From Beroe forskalii (Eukaryota; Ctenophora; Nuda; Beroida; Beroidae), in NCBI GenBank assembly GCA_011033025.1, contig WFMF01000048.1:620001-684000 (forward strand): a stretch of 64,000 nucleotides of DNA. The letters run 5' to 3'. Every line of letters begins with the position of its first letter. Position 1 is the first letter of the stretch. Below the pieces are notes generated by a model, which saw only the letters and a program-made list of their open reading frames with translations, searched no databases and was not told the origin of the DNA. Made by a program: the position numbers and the translations under genes. Of this stretch, positions 46,841-58,073 are shown one piece after another.

Positions 46841-48583
46841 CTACAAGTTTTTTGAGTAGTCTGTTCTGTCCATTATCTTTTTTTGTTCATGAATTATAGT
46901 GGGGCATTTATCAGAACCAGAGTGATGAGACCCACAAGATGCTTTAGTTTCTGGATCTTTGGACTGAGCACAGTTCCTACATTTGTGGGCTGCTACATTC
47001 TTTTTGTGGGGACAGGTACTTGTAGTATGACTTGCACTGCAATACATACAGATTGCATGATCTTCATTGCAATCTGTTGATATATGTCCAATCTTCTGGC
47101 ACTTATAACATTGTTTTATATGAAATCTATCAACAACTGGACAAGTTGTATTGCCAATGAAAATTCTTTTCCTAGTGAAAATGTGGTCTCGGATAGCTGG
47201 TGAAACTTTTATTCCTAATGTAGAATACTCCTTCCCAACATTAACATATACAATATCAAACGTCTTGCCATCATCATGAAGTTTTGAAACTCGTTCATTC
47301 TTTTCCATTATTTTTGATTTAAGATGGGACTTGAGCTTTTCCCTATATTCAACAGGGGTGAGATTATCTTTTTCAGACAGGATGTAAGACACCAACTGAT
47401 TTGGAACATTAGATATTGTGATTTTAGGGAAAATTTTCTTGGCATCATTGATGTCGTAATTATGAGCATGCAATGTTTCACATCTTTGTAGTATTCCTTT
47501 ACCAGTATCAGCTGTGCTTTGGTTAGGAAACTTAAGGATGATTTTTTTGTTTAATGGATTTTTCTTTACATAGCTGAATGGGATTGTTCTGAATTGTTCA
47601 TCTATGTTTTTTGAGACCTCTGAGAGTTCAAAGTCCCTTGAGTTGGTTGAAAGAACAACAACATGATCTTTGGGCATGGTTTTACTGTCAGAACATGTTG
47701 CACCTGTGATAGAACTAATGTCTGATTCTACAATGCTTGAGGATCCCAATTCAGGTAATGAAGTGGATGGAGAGAAGGAAGAAATTGCACTGTCATGAGA
47801 ACTTCTTCTCTGCAGCCTTGGACCCTTAGCAACAGTTGAAGCATAAGTTGGCAATAAAGGGGATTGATCACTGCTTTCAGGTTGGAAGTTTGAAGCCTTC
47901 ATAAAACTGAGCTTTGAATCCATCATAAATTCAACCTCACCCAAGATTTTGGTTTTCATTTCAGTTAACATGTTAGCAATACTTCCTATGACAGAAATTT
48001 CCTCTGCTGAGCTTCCTATCTCAGAAGTCATATTATCATTTCTTTTGACCAGAGCTTCATTCACTGCAGTTTGACATTCATTATCACAGAAATGCAATTC
48101 ATTGGTCTGAGTATAAGATTCAGCATAACTTTTATCATTGTTTCTGAATTTTTTCTTTTCAAGAAGAACAGAGCATGAGTTGCACACAAACATGAAGTGT
48201 CCCCATCTTTCACTGCTTGCCCCATATTTTGCAATGATTGGTCTTATCTGATCAAGTGCAGTCTTAGTTGAGATAGAGGTACTCATTATATTACCTTTTT
48301 TATCCCTACAAAGACCATGAAATAAATCTTCGCAAAGAGAACAAGCAATTGATTCCTCCCTTATGTTAGAGGAACTACATTTACAACAAATACCTTTGTC
48401 ATTAAAGCGTGGGACTGCAGGATTAGCTGGGGACTTCTTCTTCTTTTTCTTGGACTTCCCCTTTACAGTCTTGTCCTCTATAGCACTGCTTTGAACTGCC
48501 ATGCCATTAACATTGGCCTTGTCATCCTGTAATGGATCTGAGGACTCCGCCTTTTCCTCTCCTAACTCACTTTCAGGTGACAT
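46841..48583 (-). CDS. LINE 2 ORF1: PHD-like finger, RRM-like middle, zinc knuckles
   Basis: 580 residues from ATG 48583 (MSPESELGEE) to a TAG near 46841. Residues 41-50 are a Lys-rich run. Residues 66-92 form a PHD-like Cys/His cluster (GICCKCSSSN...ACSLCEDLFHGLC), with a further CNSC near 155. The Ser-rich middle precedes an RRM-like stretch (HVVVLSTNSRDFEL...KKIILKFPN, about 305-365). The C-terminus has CYKCQKIGHISTDC (CX2CX4HX4C), CMYCSASHTTSTC and further Cys/His pairs. This is a nucleic-acid-binding ORF1 (gag-like) chaperone, expected to coat LINE RNA. The full reading frame suggests recent origin, though ORF2 is lost. Lineage is uncertain, but a 5' block is shared with the first LINE. 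Confidence 0.87.
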   Translation of the reverse strand: MSPESELGEEKAESSDPLQDDKANVNGMAVQSSAIEDKTVKGKSKKKKKKSPANPAVPRFNDKGICCKCSSSNIREESIACSLCEDLFHGLCRDKKGNIMSTSISTKTALDQIRPIIAKYGASSERWGHFMFVCNSCSVLLEKKKFRNNDKSYAESYTQTNELHFCDNECQTAVNEALVKRNDNMTSEIGSSAEEISVIGSIANMLTEMKTKILGEVEFMMDSKLSFMKASNFQPESSDQSPLLPTYASTVAKGPRLQRRSSHDSAISSFSPSTSLPELGSSSIVESDISSITGATCSDSKTMPKDHVVVLSTNSRDFELSEVSKNIDEQFRTIPFSYVKKNPLNKKIILKFPNQSTADTGKGILQRCETLHAHNYDINDAKKIFPKITISNVPNQLVSYILSEKDNLTPVEYREKLKSHLKSKIMEKNERVSKLHDDGKTFDIVYVNVGKEYSTLGIKVSPAIRDHIFTRKRIFIGNTTCPVVDRFHIKQCYKCQKIGHISTDCNEDHAICMYCSASHTTSTCPHKKNVAAHKCRNCAQSKDPETKASCGSHHSGSDKCPTIIHEQKKIMDRTDYSKNL

Positions 48584-50697
48584 TGCACACTTGATTGCTC
48601 AAGTAAACACAGCAATGCCAAACTTCAAGCAGGTTATTTGATTTCAATTTGGGGTCCTCAAATTTGATTGTATAAAGTAGTGTTGTAAAGTTTAAAACTT
48701 TGCCTTCGGCGAGGCAAGACATTGATCAACCCCATGTCAGAGGAAATAGATGGGCAACGTCCGTCGAACAAAAGACATGGAAACTGCAGCTCAAACTGTC
48801 ATCATTTGACTAGATAATGAAAATGATATATTCAAATCATAAAGAAAACTTTCTTCAAAACATCAATCTGCAAGACTAATATCTTAATGACAATTTCGTT
48901 AGGGTGTGTGAATTATGTCTGTGTGGACACTGGAGTTAAATTCGAGCTTGTCAGGAAATTATCTAGAGAAATGAAGGCGTAAGGGAGAAAAAAGGTGCTG
49001 TTACTATGGAGATTGGATATTTGTGCATTATATGCAACAATGAGTAGTTGGTTAAGTGTGGTTTCTGTTGCATCCTTAATGCAGTAGAGTTGATTTTTTT
49101 AAATGTTGTTGTAGAGACATGGTGGCAGTTAATGCTGTGTTAGCTGTTTTGAAATGGCCACATTATTTTTCTTATCATTTTTTGAGATGAAGCTAATTTC
49201 TGCAAACAAACACAACCAAATGTACTTACTTAGCATAAACAAGAACTGCACTTGCCAGCACATTTCTTGTGCCTGTTGTTCCCGTATGCAGGTGCTTATT
49301 CCTGTTCCGGGTTCCCTGGGGCTGGTATTAAAACATGTCATCATTTGATCGTTGACCATTGTTTGTATCGCTTACTCATACTGACCTGATGAGTTGATGA
49401 TAAAACACTCTATCTATCAAGTGTCACATAACAATACTAACATCATTGAATCAATTTTATAAATTATATTCCATTTGTTAGTATAAGCTGAAAACAATAA
49501 TTGATCTTGTTTTCTTTAACCTTGGCGAGTGCTTTAATTTCATGAAACAATAAAGGTTGTATAATGTATGTGATCACAAGTCACATGTGCATTTTACTGC
49601 ACATGCAAATTAATTCAACTCCTGCTATGTTCTGTTTGCGCATGTACACATTCATTCTTGGTTGTTTCCTTTTGAGTTTCGTGCCCACATCAAGCATTGT
49701 GCATTATCAAGCATTTCCATTGATAAAAATAATTATATCATATGAAATCACATTATTTTTTGTTCTTAAAAGTGTCTGCATTTTGATTTGATGTTGCTCA
49801 GATACCACAGTCAGAGGCCAGAGCTCACTTTAAAAGAAAGACTTGATCAAGGATATTTGCTCATGGCGACTATTGATATTCAACAGTTCAACTAAATGCA
49901 ATGTTCTTCCTGAGCATCGAAATTTGTGATCAACTATGCCAACTTGAAGATAAAGAGAAGGATTATTAGCCAAGATTGAAGATTCAGATATTGTAAATTC
50001 ATTAGATAGGTACAGGGACAAAAAAATTGATTGATTAAACCAACCATTGCCTTTTTACTAAGACTAAGACCAGGACAAATTTTCATCTGTTACTTTCCTC
50101 AGCAAAATTGCTAAGGTCAATCAAAGGAACTCAAATTGCTCATTGTCAATTGTCTCCTGCTTAAAGAAAAATGATAATTTGATTGAAACCTAATCAAAAT
50201 TTGATGGAGAGTTCCAAGAAAATCGATAGACATTCATGCACCACTTATCATTGAAAAGATTGATGAAATTGAAGGATGATAAGGTTTTTGAAAAATAATC
50301 AATATCCAAGTTTCAACATTAGGAATTAGGATGAACAGAGCATTGAACTTGAATAACTGTAAGCTAGCTGCAGTGCACACTGTACAGGATGCCACTACAC
50401 CAAGCTATATTGGCACGAGTGATATCATAAAGGAACAGTTGGATGCTTGAAAATGATCACAAAAGTGACATACATACATACATACATACCACACACATAC
50501 AACCAAAATTGGTTGCATGCAGCACCACCACCTATTTCAAATTTAACAGTACATGTAATGGTAGTATACACACAACCCCCTCGAACCATGATCTCTGCTA
50601 TCCTTTTTCTCAATGCCTTTTTGTAAAACAAAAACACAATTGGGAACAGGAATAAATTAGTATGGATTTAAACTTCAGGCAGAAAAAGTCAAAATTT
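48584..50697. other. LINE 2 5' flank and AT-rich intergenic DNA
   Basis: 48841-48877 matches 3521-3557 at 35 of 37 positions, in the same relation to ORF1. A TGCCTTCGGCGAGGCA hairpin lies near 48702. A short TACA microsatellite is near 50472. No other gene is recognised. Confidence 0.45.
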
Positions 50698-51621
50698 ATT
50701 TGAACGGGGGGGTTCAGCAGTAAGTGGGAGGACGGCATCACCCTATCTGGTCGAGAATCCCAACCACCCACCCACCCACCAGATAGCGGCATGCCTGTAA
50801 CTGGTCAAGCTGAACTGAAAATTAGACCCACCCCTACAAGCTACAGAAATTGTTTCAGGGACCACAAATTGGTTGCAAAAAGCGACCCTTTGTTTCATAT
50901 AATCTTAGTTTCTCACTCTTATCAAATATATAAAGTCACTTACTCTTTACGAAGTGATTCCTTTCTAGGGACACAATCAATTTAATACCCAAAATTGCTA
51001 CAGATTTTAAAAACACAAGAGAATTTTACCATACAACTGCCTAGATATCTAGATACCTAGAACTATCTAGACTGCACTGGGTGCAATGGGTAGGTATTGA
51101 TGTGACCCGCAACATTTTTTACGAACTCAAAACTTTTTTACTAACTACTCTTAGGTACTAATCAACTTGAAACTTTGAAGTCTTATCTACATAGTAACAT
51201 TTATGTCACGTGAATTCTTCAAACAATTGTGCCAAATCATTGGCATATATCATCGATATTAGAAATCAGCTGGTTACGTCATCTTTTGTAGCATGTAATA
51301 GTCCATGATGACGTCACACCAATTTAAGGTTAAGATTCCTGATTCATAATTAAATTTACTTAAGAGCGCTAGGAGCAGCCGAGAAATCCAGTTTCAATAT
51401 CAAAATTTCTGAAAATGGGCATTTTTGACAAATTTTTCACAAATTTCGTAACAAATTTAGTGGATTTACTGCATTTTACCCTAAAATTTATACCATTTAC
51501 CGTCTGCCGCTATCTGGTCGCTAGTTCGAAGTACCCAACTACCCACCCACCCCCCATGCCCTTAAGTGTGATGCCGTCCATACCACTTACCGCTGAACCC
51601 CCCCCCCCCCCCCGATTTGAA
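50698..51621. mobile_element. 910-bp MITE with 7-bp target duplication ATTTGAA
   Basis: The element proper is 50705-51614. Left end CGGGGGGGTTCAGCAGTAAG; right end CTTACCGCTGAACCCCCC...CCCG. ATTTGAA is exactly duplicated at 50698-50704 and 51615-51621. Subterminal GACGGCATCAC and CTATCTGGTCG words are inverted. Same family as the partial copy at 63577, and end-related to the MITE at 17983. Confidence 0.92.
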
Positions 51622-51659
51622 TGATAAATAAATCTGGGATCAATTTAAAAACTGATAAT

Positions 51660-52375
51660 TTTTCCAGTGCTTCTTTTTCTGTCCCAAATGTCCCAGTTGT
51701 CCCATTTGTCTCATATAGGGGGGGGGGGGTGTCACTGTCCCAATTGTCCCAAACTCAAGAAAAAGTGGATTGGGACAGGGACAATTGAGACAATTTGGAC
51801 AAATGGGACATTTGGGACAAATGGGACAGTGAAAATGCAATAAATGGGACTCAAAACAGTGAATGCGGACTGGGACAATTGGGACATTTGCGACAAATGG
51901 GACAATTGGGACAAATGGGACAGAGAAAATGGACCAAATGGTACTCAAAAACGTGAATGCGGACTGTGACAAATGGGACATTTGGGACATTTTGGACAAT
52001 TGGGACAAAAGTGACAGAGACAACTGGGGCTCAAATGATTTTGTTTTGCAAAGAAACACAACCAAAATACGTACTTAGTATAGTAGTAGGAAAGTAGGAA
52101 TATTACTTTCATTTCAATGATAGAAAAACTTGGATCAATGTAAAAAATGATAAATGACTGATTTTTTCAACTTTTTGTTTGTCCCAAATGTCCCAGTTGT
52201 CCCAATTGTCCCAAAAACCAGTCCCAAACTCAAAAAAAGTAAATTGGGACAGGGACAATTGGGACAATTGGGACAGTGACACTCCCCCCCCGCCCCGGCC
52301 CCCCCCCCATATAACAGTTCTAAACTCAAAAAAAGTTAATTGGCACTAGGACAATTGGGACAGTGACATTCCCCC
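51660..52375. repeat. GGGACAATT minisatellite with inverted blocks
   Basis: Runs of TTGGGACAA/TTGTCCCAA words change strand several times (51672-51712 minus, 51775-52030 plus, 52180-52225 minus, 52245-52370 plus). The larger block starting AAAAA(C/T)TGATAA...GTCCCAAATGTCCCAGTTGTCCC occurs twice (about 51645, 52140). Confidence 0.75.
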
Positions 52376-52502
52376 ATTGTGGTTACAAAGAAATATTAAT
52401 TTTATAGCAATGACATTTATATATTATAGCAATGACAATATAAGTTTGATTTCATATTTTATTCATTATCAGCACAATAATTTGCAGAAGGAAAGCTATG
52501 GT

Positions 52503-55401
52503 ATGAAAGCCTCATTTCACATGATCAGACTACAATTGTTGATTTTTCAAGTGATATTGATTAAAGCCCAAAGATACTCTTTTTCTGAAAACAATGAAAT
52601 TCAAAACTTGATATATGACAAATTAGGAAAAAGGGTATTTGTTGGTGGAACCAATAAGATCTACAGACTCTCAGTAAGTGTATCTTATTTCATTGTTTTG
52701 ATTAATTCATCAATTAATGATGATTTAATTCAAGCTTACTATTATCCCATACCTATTATATGTGCAGAAGGATTGTTCTATTAACTTATTATTAAGGGAT
52801 TGAGGAAGACATGCAATTTTGCCAATCCTGTTTACACTTTCGATAGTTCAATTGATCACTTATGTATGATCCATATTCACATACACACTTTTTATTTTCA
52901 AACTTTTCAGGATGAATTACAAAAATTGTCAGACAAAAAAACTGGACCTGAAATGGACAGTGCTAATTGCTATGAATATGATCATAACGATTGTATAAGA
53001 GGGAATAATATCGATGATGTTTTCACAGATAACGTCAACAAAGTTTGTATTTATGTTTTTCTGAATGAATCAATCATGGCAATTGATAACTTCTTTGCTA
53101 ACTACCTACAATCAATTTCAATCAATCTATGTTTATTTCCTAATTTCAGATATTATTGATCAATAAGGGATTACTCATATTTTGTGGTTCTGTGTATGGT
53201 GGGAGATGCACTGCTACTGATGCCTCTAACCTAGATCAAGTATGTCATTGTACTTTCAACATAATATAAGTAGACACTCATCCCTTATGGATTAGATTTA
53301 TGGTGATGATTTGATGAAAATTATTTTGTGTTTGCACAAATATGATTCGAGAATGCTATGCCTATTGCCTATATATACTTATATACTTATAGCTTTATAG
53401 GTATTTAAAGGACGAGTAAAGCGAAGAAATTTTGTTCAAATATCGTTCTGAGACGTTGTACACAGAATCTAGGGCAATTCTCTAATCTAATCGTTAAAAA
53501 ACGAAGATTCTACCACACCCACAAGACGAGATATTCCCTTCCATATATTTATCATACATAACATGCATTTGATGTCGGAATTTGGTCCCCTTCCTATCCA
53601 CGCAACGTTGCATGTTATGTATTTTGCATGTTATTAATCTTGCGTTTTGGTATAATTATCCATCCCATATGAGTGGTTAAACACTGTTTTAATTCGTCTA
53701 GTGGAATTCTCAATTCTATAAGTCAATAATAAAAACCAACAAATCCATCTAATTAGTAATCGAGGCGTGAAAAAATCAATCAAGACCGTCAAAAACAGTG
53801 GAATATATACTGTGTTTACATAGTGAACTCAGGGTGTAATTTGATACTGGGGACCATAATGCATCATATTTTGCGCCTAGAATTGCTCTTTGATTTAGCT
53901 ATGGCGTGCGGTAGGAAGTGAATAGAAACATCGGACTTTGACTAAAGTGCTTTTAATTATGATACCTATCATAATATGAAATATTTTGTAAACCTTAAAT
54001 TTCGCTTTACTCGTCCTTTAATATATTCTCTTGGTAGCTAAGTAGGTTTAGTATTGGTTCTTCAAGTTGATTTTAATTAGAATCAATGAGCCTATTAGAA
54101 TTCTTGTATCAAAATTCAGGTAAAAGAATATGAAACAAGTTCGAGAACCAGATTTGACATAAAATTTTGGACAGCAAGCAGTAACTCTAAAACACTTGCT
54201 ATAGCAGGTTCTGGTCTTCAAAACAATGAAGGCCTGTTTGTTGCAATTGAAAATGGCTACCAACCAATGTATGGTACAATGCCATTTATAGCATCTTACT
54301 ACATTAATGAAGGAGCATCAGGTACAATGTTTGAGAGAGTAAAAAATGGCTTCTGGGTATACTTCAAGGATAATGTTAAGTTCTACTACATGTTCAAATC
54401 AGCAAGTTCTTATTTCCATACTGTTGGAAAGTTCAAGAATGAATATCCATTCATTTCAAGGACATGTATGTCAGACATGGGGAGGAAAGACCCTTATTCT
54501 ACAATGAAATACAAGTCATATGTTCGGATAAAGTTCAAGTAAGTAACGAATATAATACCACTCCAGTCTCCAGTGCAGATAACCACAATGCAATATATCA
54601 GGGCATATCGCACTGGTCATGGTATTATACGCTAATCTAACTCCCCAGAAGTGATATTGTTGCACTAATATGCACTCGGCTGACGCCTCGTGCACATCAG
54701 TCTACTAATCAACACTCGGCTTCGCCTTGTGTGATTAGTACACTTATTGGCACTCGGCTTCGCCTCGTGCAATAAGTGCAACAATACCACTATGCGTCGT
54801 TAGATTAGCGTATATAATTATATACCGAATACAATCATAAATTCAGCAAAAAACAATTTACATGCTGTGCTACTCTCTATCATGCTGCTTTCTAAAATTG
54901 CTGTTATTATCTTGTGCAACATGATCTAATGTTTCAGATGTGAGGGTAAAGTAAACGGCAATTACATAGAATTCAAGACACTTCTAGGTGTCACTACTGG
55001 GAAGTTGTCTGTGAACCTATCTGGAGATCTATTTGGTAACTCATTTGGACCGAGCCCTCCAGGGGATGATGTTCTCATTGCAGTGTTCTATGATGAACCA
55101 ACAGATACCAGTGCTGTGTGTCCGTATCTCATTAACACAGTTAACAATAAGATTGATAATGTCACCACCGAAGAGGGGCGGTGTTCATACCTAGAAATGC
55201 ACGAAAATCGCTATAATCTAGAAGGTGTGATAGATTCAGAGCCTCTCGGAACGTTTAAAAGTAACAATGTGACATCGTTGCTTTTACTTAACGTTAAGGA
55301 CGATAATATTCTTGTTACGGGTACCAAGACTGGTGAGATCAGGAAAATTCTAATGCGAAAGAACGGACTTAGGCATACTGTCAACAAGATTGAGCAAACT
55401 G
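52503..55401 (+). CDS. Plexin-type sema-domain protein, first five exons
   Basis: Proposed exons: 52503-52673 (phase 0), 52911-53042, 53150-53239, 54120-54538, 54938-55401 (ends phase 1). They give about 425 residues in one frame. Exon 1 encodes a signal peptide (LQLLIFQVILIKAQ), then LIYDKLGKRVFVGGTNKIYRLS, the first sema blade. Exon 2 has TGPEMDSANCYEYDHNDC and TDNVNK; exon 3 ILLINKGLLIFCGSVYGGRC. Both match plexin rather than semaphorin order. Exon 4 ends with FISRTCMSDMGR and the SYVRIKFKC strand. Exon 5 reaches VTSLLLLNVKDDNILVTGTKTGEI near the sema end. Acceptors have TTTCAG tracts. The exon 2 donor (GTTTGT) is weak. The PSI/IPT and GAP regions are not found downstream, so the gene continues past the window or is truncated. 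Plexins are surface receptors for semaphorin guidance cues. Confidence 0.85.
53405..54021. mobile_element. MITE in intron 3 of the plexin-like gene, TTAA-flanked
   Basis: AGGACGAGTAAAGCGAA at 53409 is inverted at 54017. TTAA lies on both sides (53405-53408, 54018-54021). A TTAA duplication suits piggyBac or Kolobok-type mobilisation (inference). No coding region is seen. Confidence 0.85.
54626..54814. repeat. Cloverleaf palindrome C: outer stem plus three hairpins, in an intron
   Basis: Outer stem 54626-54641/54799-54814 is 16 bp perfect. A second stem 54655-54666/54775-54786 is 12 bp perfect. Inside are three hairpins: 54671-54694 (TGCAC...GTGCA), 54703-54740 (TACTAATCA...TGATTAGTA) and about 54742-54775 (CTTATT...AATAAG). 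All have CACTCGGC(TTC/TGAC)GCC apices. Lies in intron 4 of the plexin-like gene. Confidence 0.88.
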
Positions 55402-55454
55402 GTGAGTGCTGTGTTCCCAGCTCAGTATTCAATAGAATATGTGGGAAATAATGA

Positions 55455-55935
55455 AACATTTTGAAATACGCATTATGCACCTTCCAGGCATGTTTATGCT
55501 ATACGTATTCAAAAACCCTTTGGGCACCAGGGTATCGTGCGCAATAAATTATTACGCACTTTAGTGCCGAAATCCGGATTTATTACACACTGTAGGTCAT
55601 AATAATATATCATGGTGCAGTAGAACAGTGCGTAATAATTTATTTCGTGTGTACCTTCATATCTTAATTTAAAAACATTTCCTTGTGTTTGAAAATATTG
55701 CCATTTTCGATAAAGTCGGTGCATAATTCAGTTTAATAGCTCGTACTAAACTCTGTATTAAAAACCTCAGCCTTTGGCCTGGTTTTTTAATGCCATATTA
55801 CACTCGGGCCTTCGGGTGCATAACGTTTCACTTTTTAATAACCCTTCATTATGCCTATAAAGTCACCGGCCAACGGCCGCGTCTAAAAAATTTGGTGTTT
55901 CATTGGCCGTTGGCCGATTGGCCGTTTTTCGTTTT
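55455..55935. repeat. Irregular multi-hairpin region
   Basis: Pairs include CATTATGCACC (near 55471) with GGTGCATAATT (near 55721); AAATTATTACGCACT with AGTGCGTAATAATTT (near 55546 and 55627); and hairpins with apices CCTCAGCCTTTGGCCTGG and CACTCGGGCCTTCGGGTG. GGCCAACGGCC and GGCCGTTGGCC follow at 55870-55925. The layout is less clear than in the three cloverleaves. Confidence 0.55.
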
Positions 55936-56374
55936 TATCCTGGTTTCGGCCAGAAGCATTTTAGTTGAAAGTTGTGAGAGAAAAAGTTGTTACAATTTTT
56001 ATAACCTACATTTTCCCGCTAATTTGATCGGTGGGGGGTGTCAAATGTGTCAATTGAGGTCGTTTAAACAGTCGAAATTTGCCCTGTACTTGAAGAAGGC
56101 TCAAGCTCCATACATTTTTTATATAATGCTGTTTTGAATGTTGCGAAAATCAAAGAAAGTAAGAAATCTGAAAGTTACTAATGAGCTAATGGTCTAGGAC
56201 ATGCAGTTCAGGTGGTGACCATCCCTACTGTAAGTTTCTCCTCTTATCTTCTTATAGCTTTATACTGTACTGTAGTCATATAAATCCATTCCAGTATAGT
56301 CAATAGTCATATTGTTGTATCCCTAATTCTAGAAGCCTGGAACTATATACATTTTTTATATAAGGGTGTTTTAA

Positions 56375-57735
56375 TGTCACCAGGGGGTCACCAGGACAGC
56401 AGGGGTTCAATAGGGAGTCACCAGGAGATAGTGGGTTCACCAGGGGGTCAGAAAGGGTTAGTGGGGGTGAGTGGCGGTCACCAGGGGGTCACCAGGGAGT
56501 CAGTATGCTGTATGGGGTCAGCAGGGGTTCAATAGGAGTTCTAATAGGAGTTCACCAGGGAGTCACGGGGGTCAATAGAGGTTCACCAGGGGGTCAGCAG
56601 GGGCCAGTAGAGGGTCAGTAGGGACAGTAGGGGGTCAGTAGGAGTTCACCAAGGAGTCAGCAGGGGTCAGTAGGGGTTCACCAGGGGGTCAGCAGGGGTC
56701 AGTAGAGCGTCGGCAGGGGTTCAGCTGGACAGCAGGGGTTCAATAGGGAGTCACCAGGGGGATAATGGGGTCACCAGGGGGGTCAGTAGGAGTTAGTGGG
56801 GGTCAACAGGGGGTCAGTAGGGGTTAGTGAGGGGTCACCAGGGGTCAGTAGGGGTCACCAGGCGGTCAGTTGGGGTTAGTGGGGGTCACCAGGGGGTTAG
56901 TGAGGGTCACCAGGGGGGCCATCAGGGGGTCAGTAGGGGTTCATCAGGGGTTCAGTATGGGGTCAGTAGGGGACAGGGGTTCACCAGGGGGTCTGCAGGG
57001 GTCAGTAGGAGTTCACCAGTGAGTCAGTACGGGTTCACCAGGGGGTCAGTAGAGCGTCAGCAGAACAGCAGGGGTTCAATAGGGAGTCACCAGGGGGTAG
57101 TGGGGTCACCAGGGGCAGCAGGGGTAAGTGGGGGTCACCAGGGGGCAGTAGGGGTTAGTGGGGATGTCACCAGGGGATCAGTAGGGGTTATTGGGGTCAC
57201 CAGTGGGTCAGTAGGGGTTAGTGGGGGTCAGTAGGGGTTAGTGGGGGTCACCAGGGGGTCAGTAGGGGTTCACCAGGGGTCAGCGGGGGTCAGTAGAGGG
57301 TCAACAGGGGATCAGTAGGAGTTCACCAAGGAGTCAGCAGGGGTCAGTAGGGGTTCACCAGGGGGTCAGCAGGGGTCAGTAAAGCGTCGGCAGGGGTTCA
57401 GCTTGACAGCAGGGGTTCAATAGGGAGTCACCTGGGGGATAGTGGGGTCACCAGGGCGTTAGTAGGGGTTAGTGGGGGTAAGCAGGGGGTCAGTAGAGGT
57501 TCACCAGGGGTCAGCAGGGCGTTAGTAGGAGTTCACCAGGGAGTCAGTAGGGGTCAGTAGGGAGTCAGCAGGGAGTCAGTAGGTGGTCAGCAGACAGTAG
57601 GAGTTCACCAGGGGGACAGCAGGGGTTCAGTATGGGGTCAGCGAGGGTTCAGTGGGAGTTCACTAGGGATTCAGCTGGGGGTCAGTAGGGGTTCATCAGG
57701 GGGTCAGCAGGGGTTCAGTAGGGAGTCAGTAGGGG
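56375..57735 (+). repeat. G-rich minisatellite (GGGGTCACCAGGGGGTCAGTA)
   Basis: About 60 loosely conserved copies of GGGGTCA(C/G)(C/T)AG-type words with no fixed period. Larger blocks (for example GGGGTTCA(C)CAGGGGGTCAGCAG) recur. The 135-codon open frame inside is an artefact. Confidence 0.85.
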
Positions 57736-58073
57736 GATGGACTAGGAATCCATTGGGAAAAGACTGACGAAGAGACTAGGTAGAAGACTCAGAAGGAAGT
57801 TGAGGAGCAGTGGCTGGTCATGAGGAATCATGAGGCCAAGGTACTTAGGTGAGACAAGGCTAGGGAATGCATGGTGCTATAGTGTGAGGGGCACTTTCAG
57901 GGCTAAATAGGGGCAAAGAAGACTGTACTGGAGGCAGGAGGTGAAGCTGAAGGAAGCACTGCTGGTGTAGTAGGTAATATTAGTTGTGGAAAGGTGATAC
58001 TAGTGGAGGAAAGGCCCCGGAAGTGGGAGCAGGAGTGGATTTAACTGGTTGCAGGGCCTTGGGGTTGACAGGA
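57736..58073. other. No gene seen
   Basis: Moderately G-rich transitional DNA after the minisatellite, with no motif. Confidence 0.3.

Noticed and set aside
24558..54814. Cloverleaf palindromes as tRNA genes
   Set aside because: Too long (151-189 bp), no A/B-box promoter words or anticodon arm of the right size, and inner stems vary freely.
56827..57234. 135-codon Gly/Ser/Val-rich frame
   Set aside because: Translation of the G-rich minisatellite.
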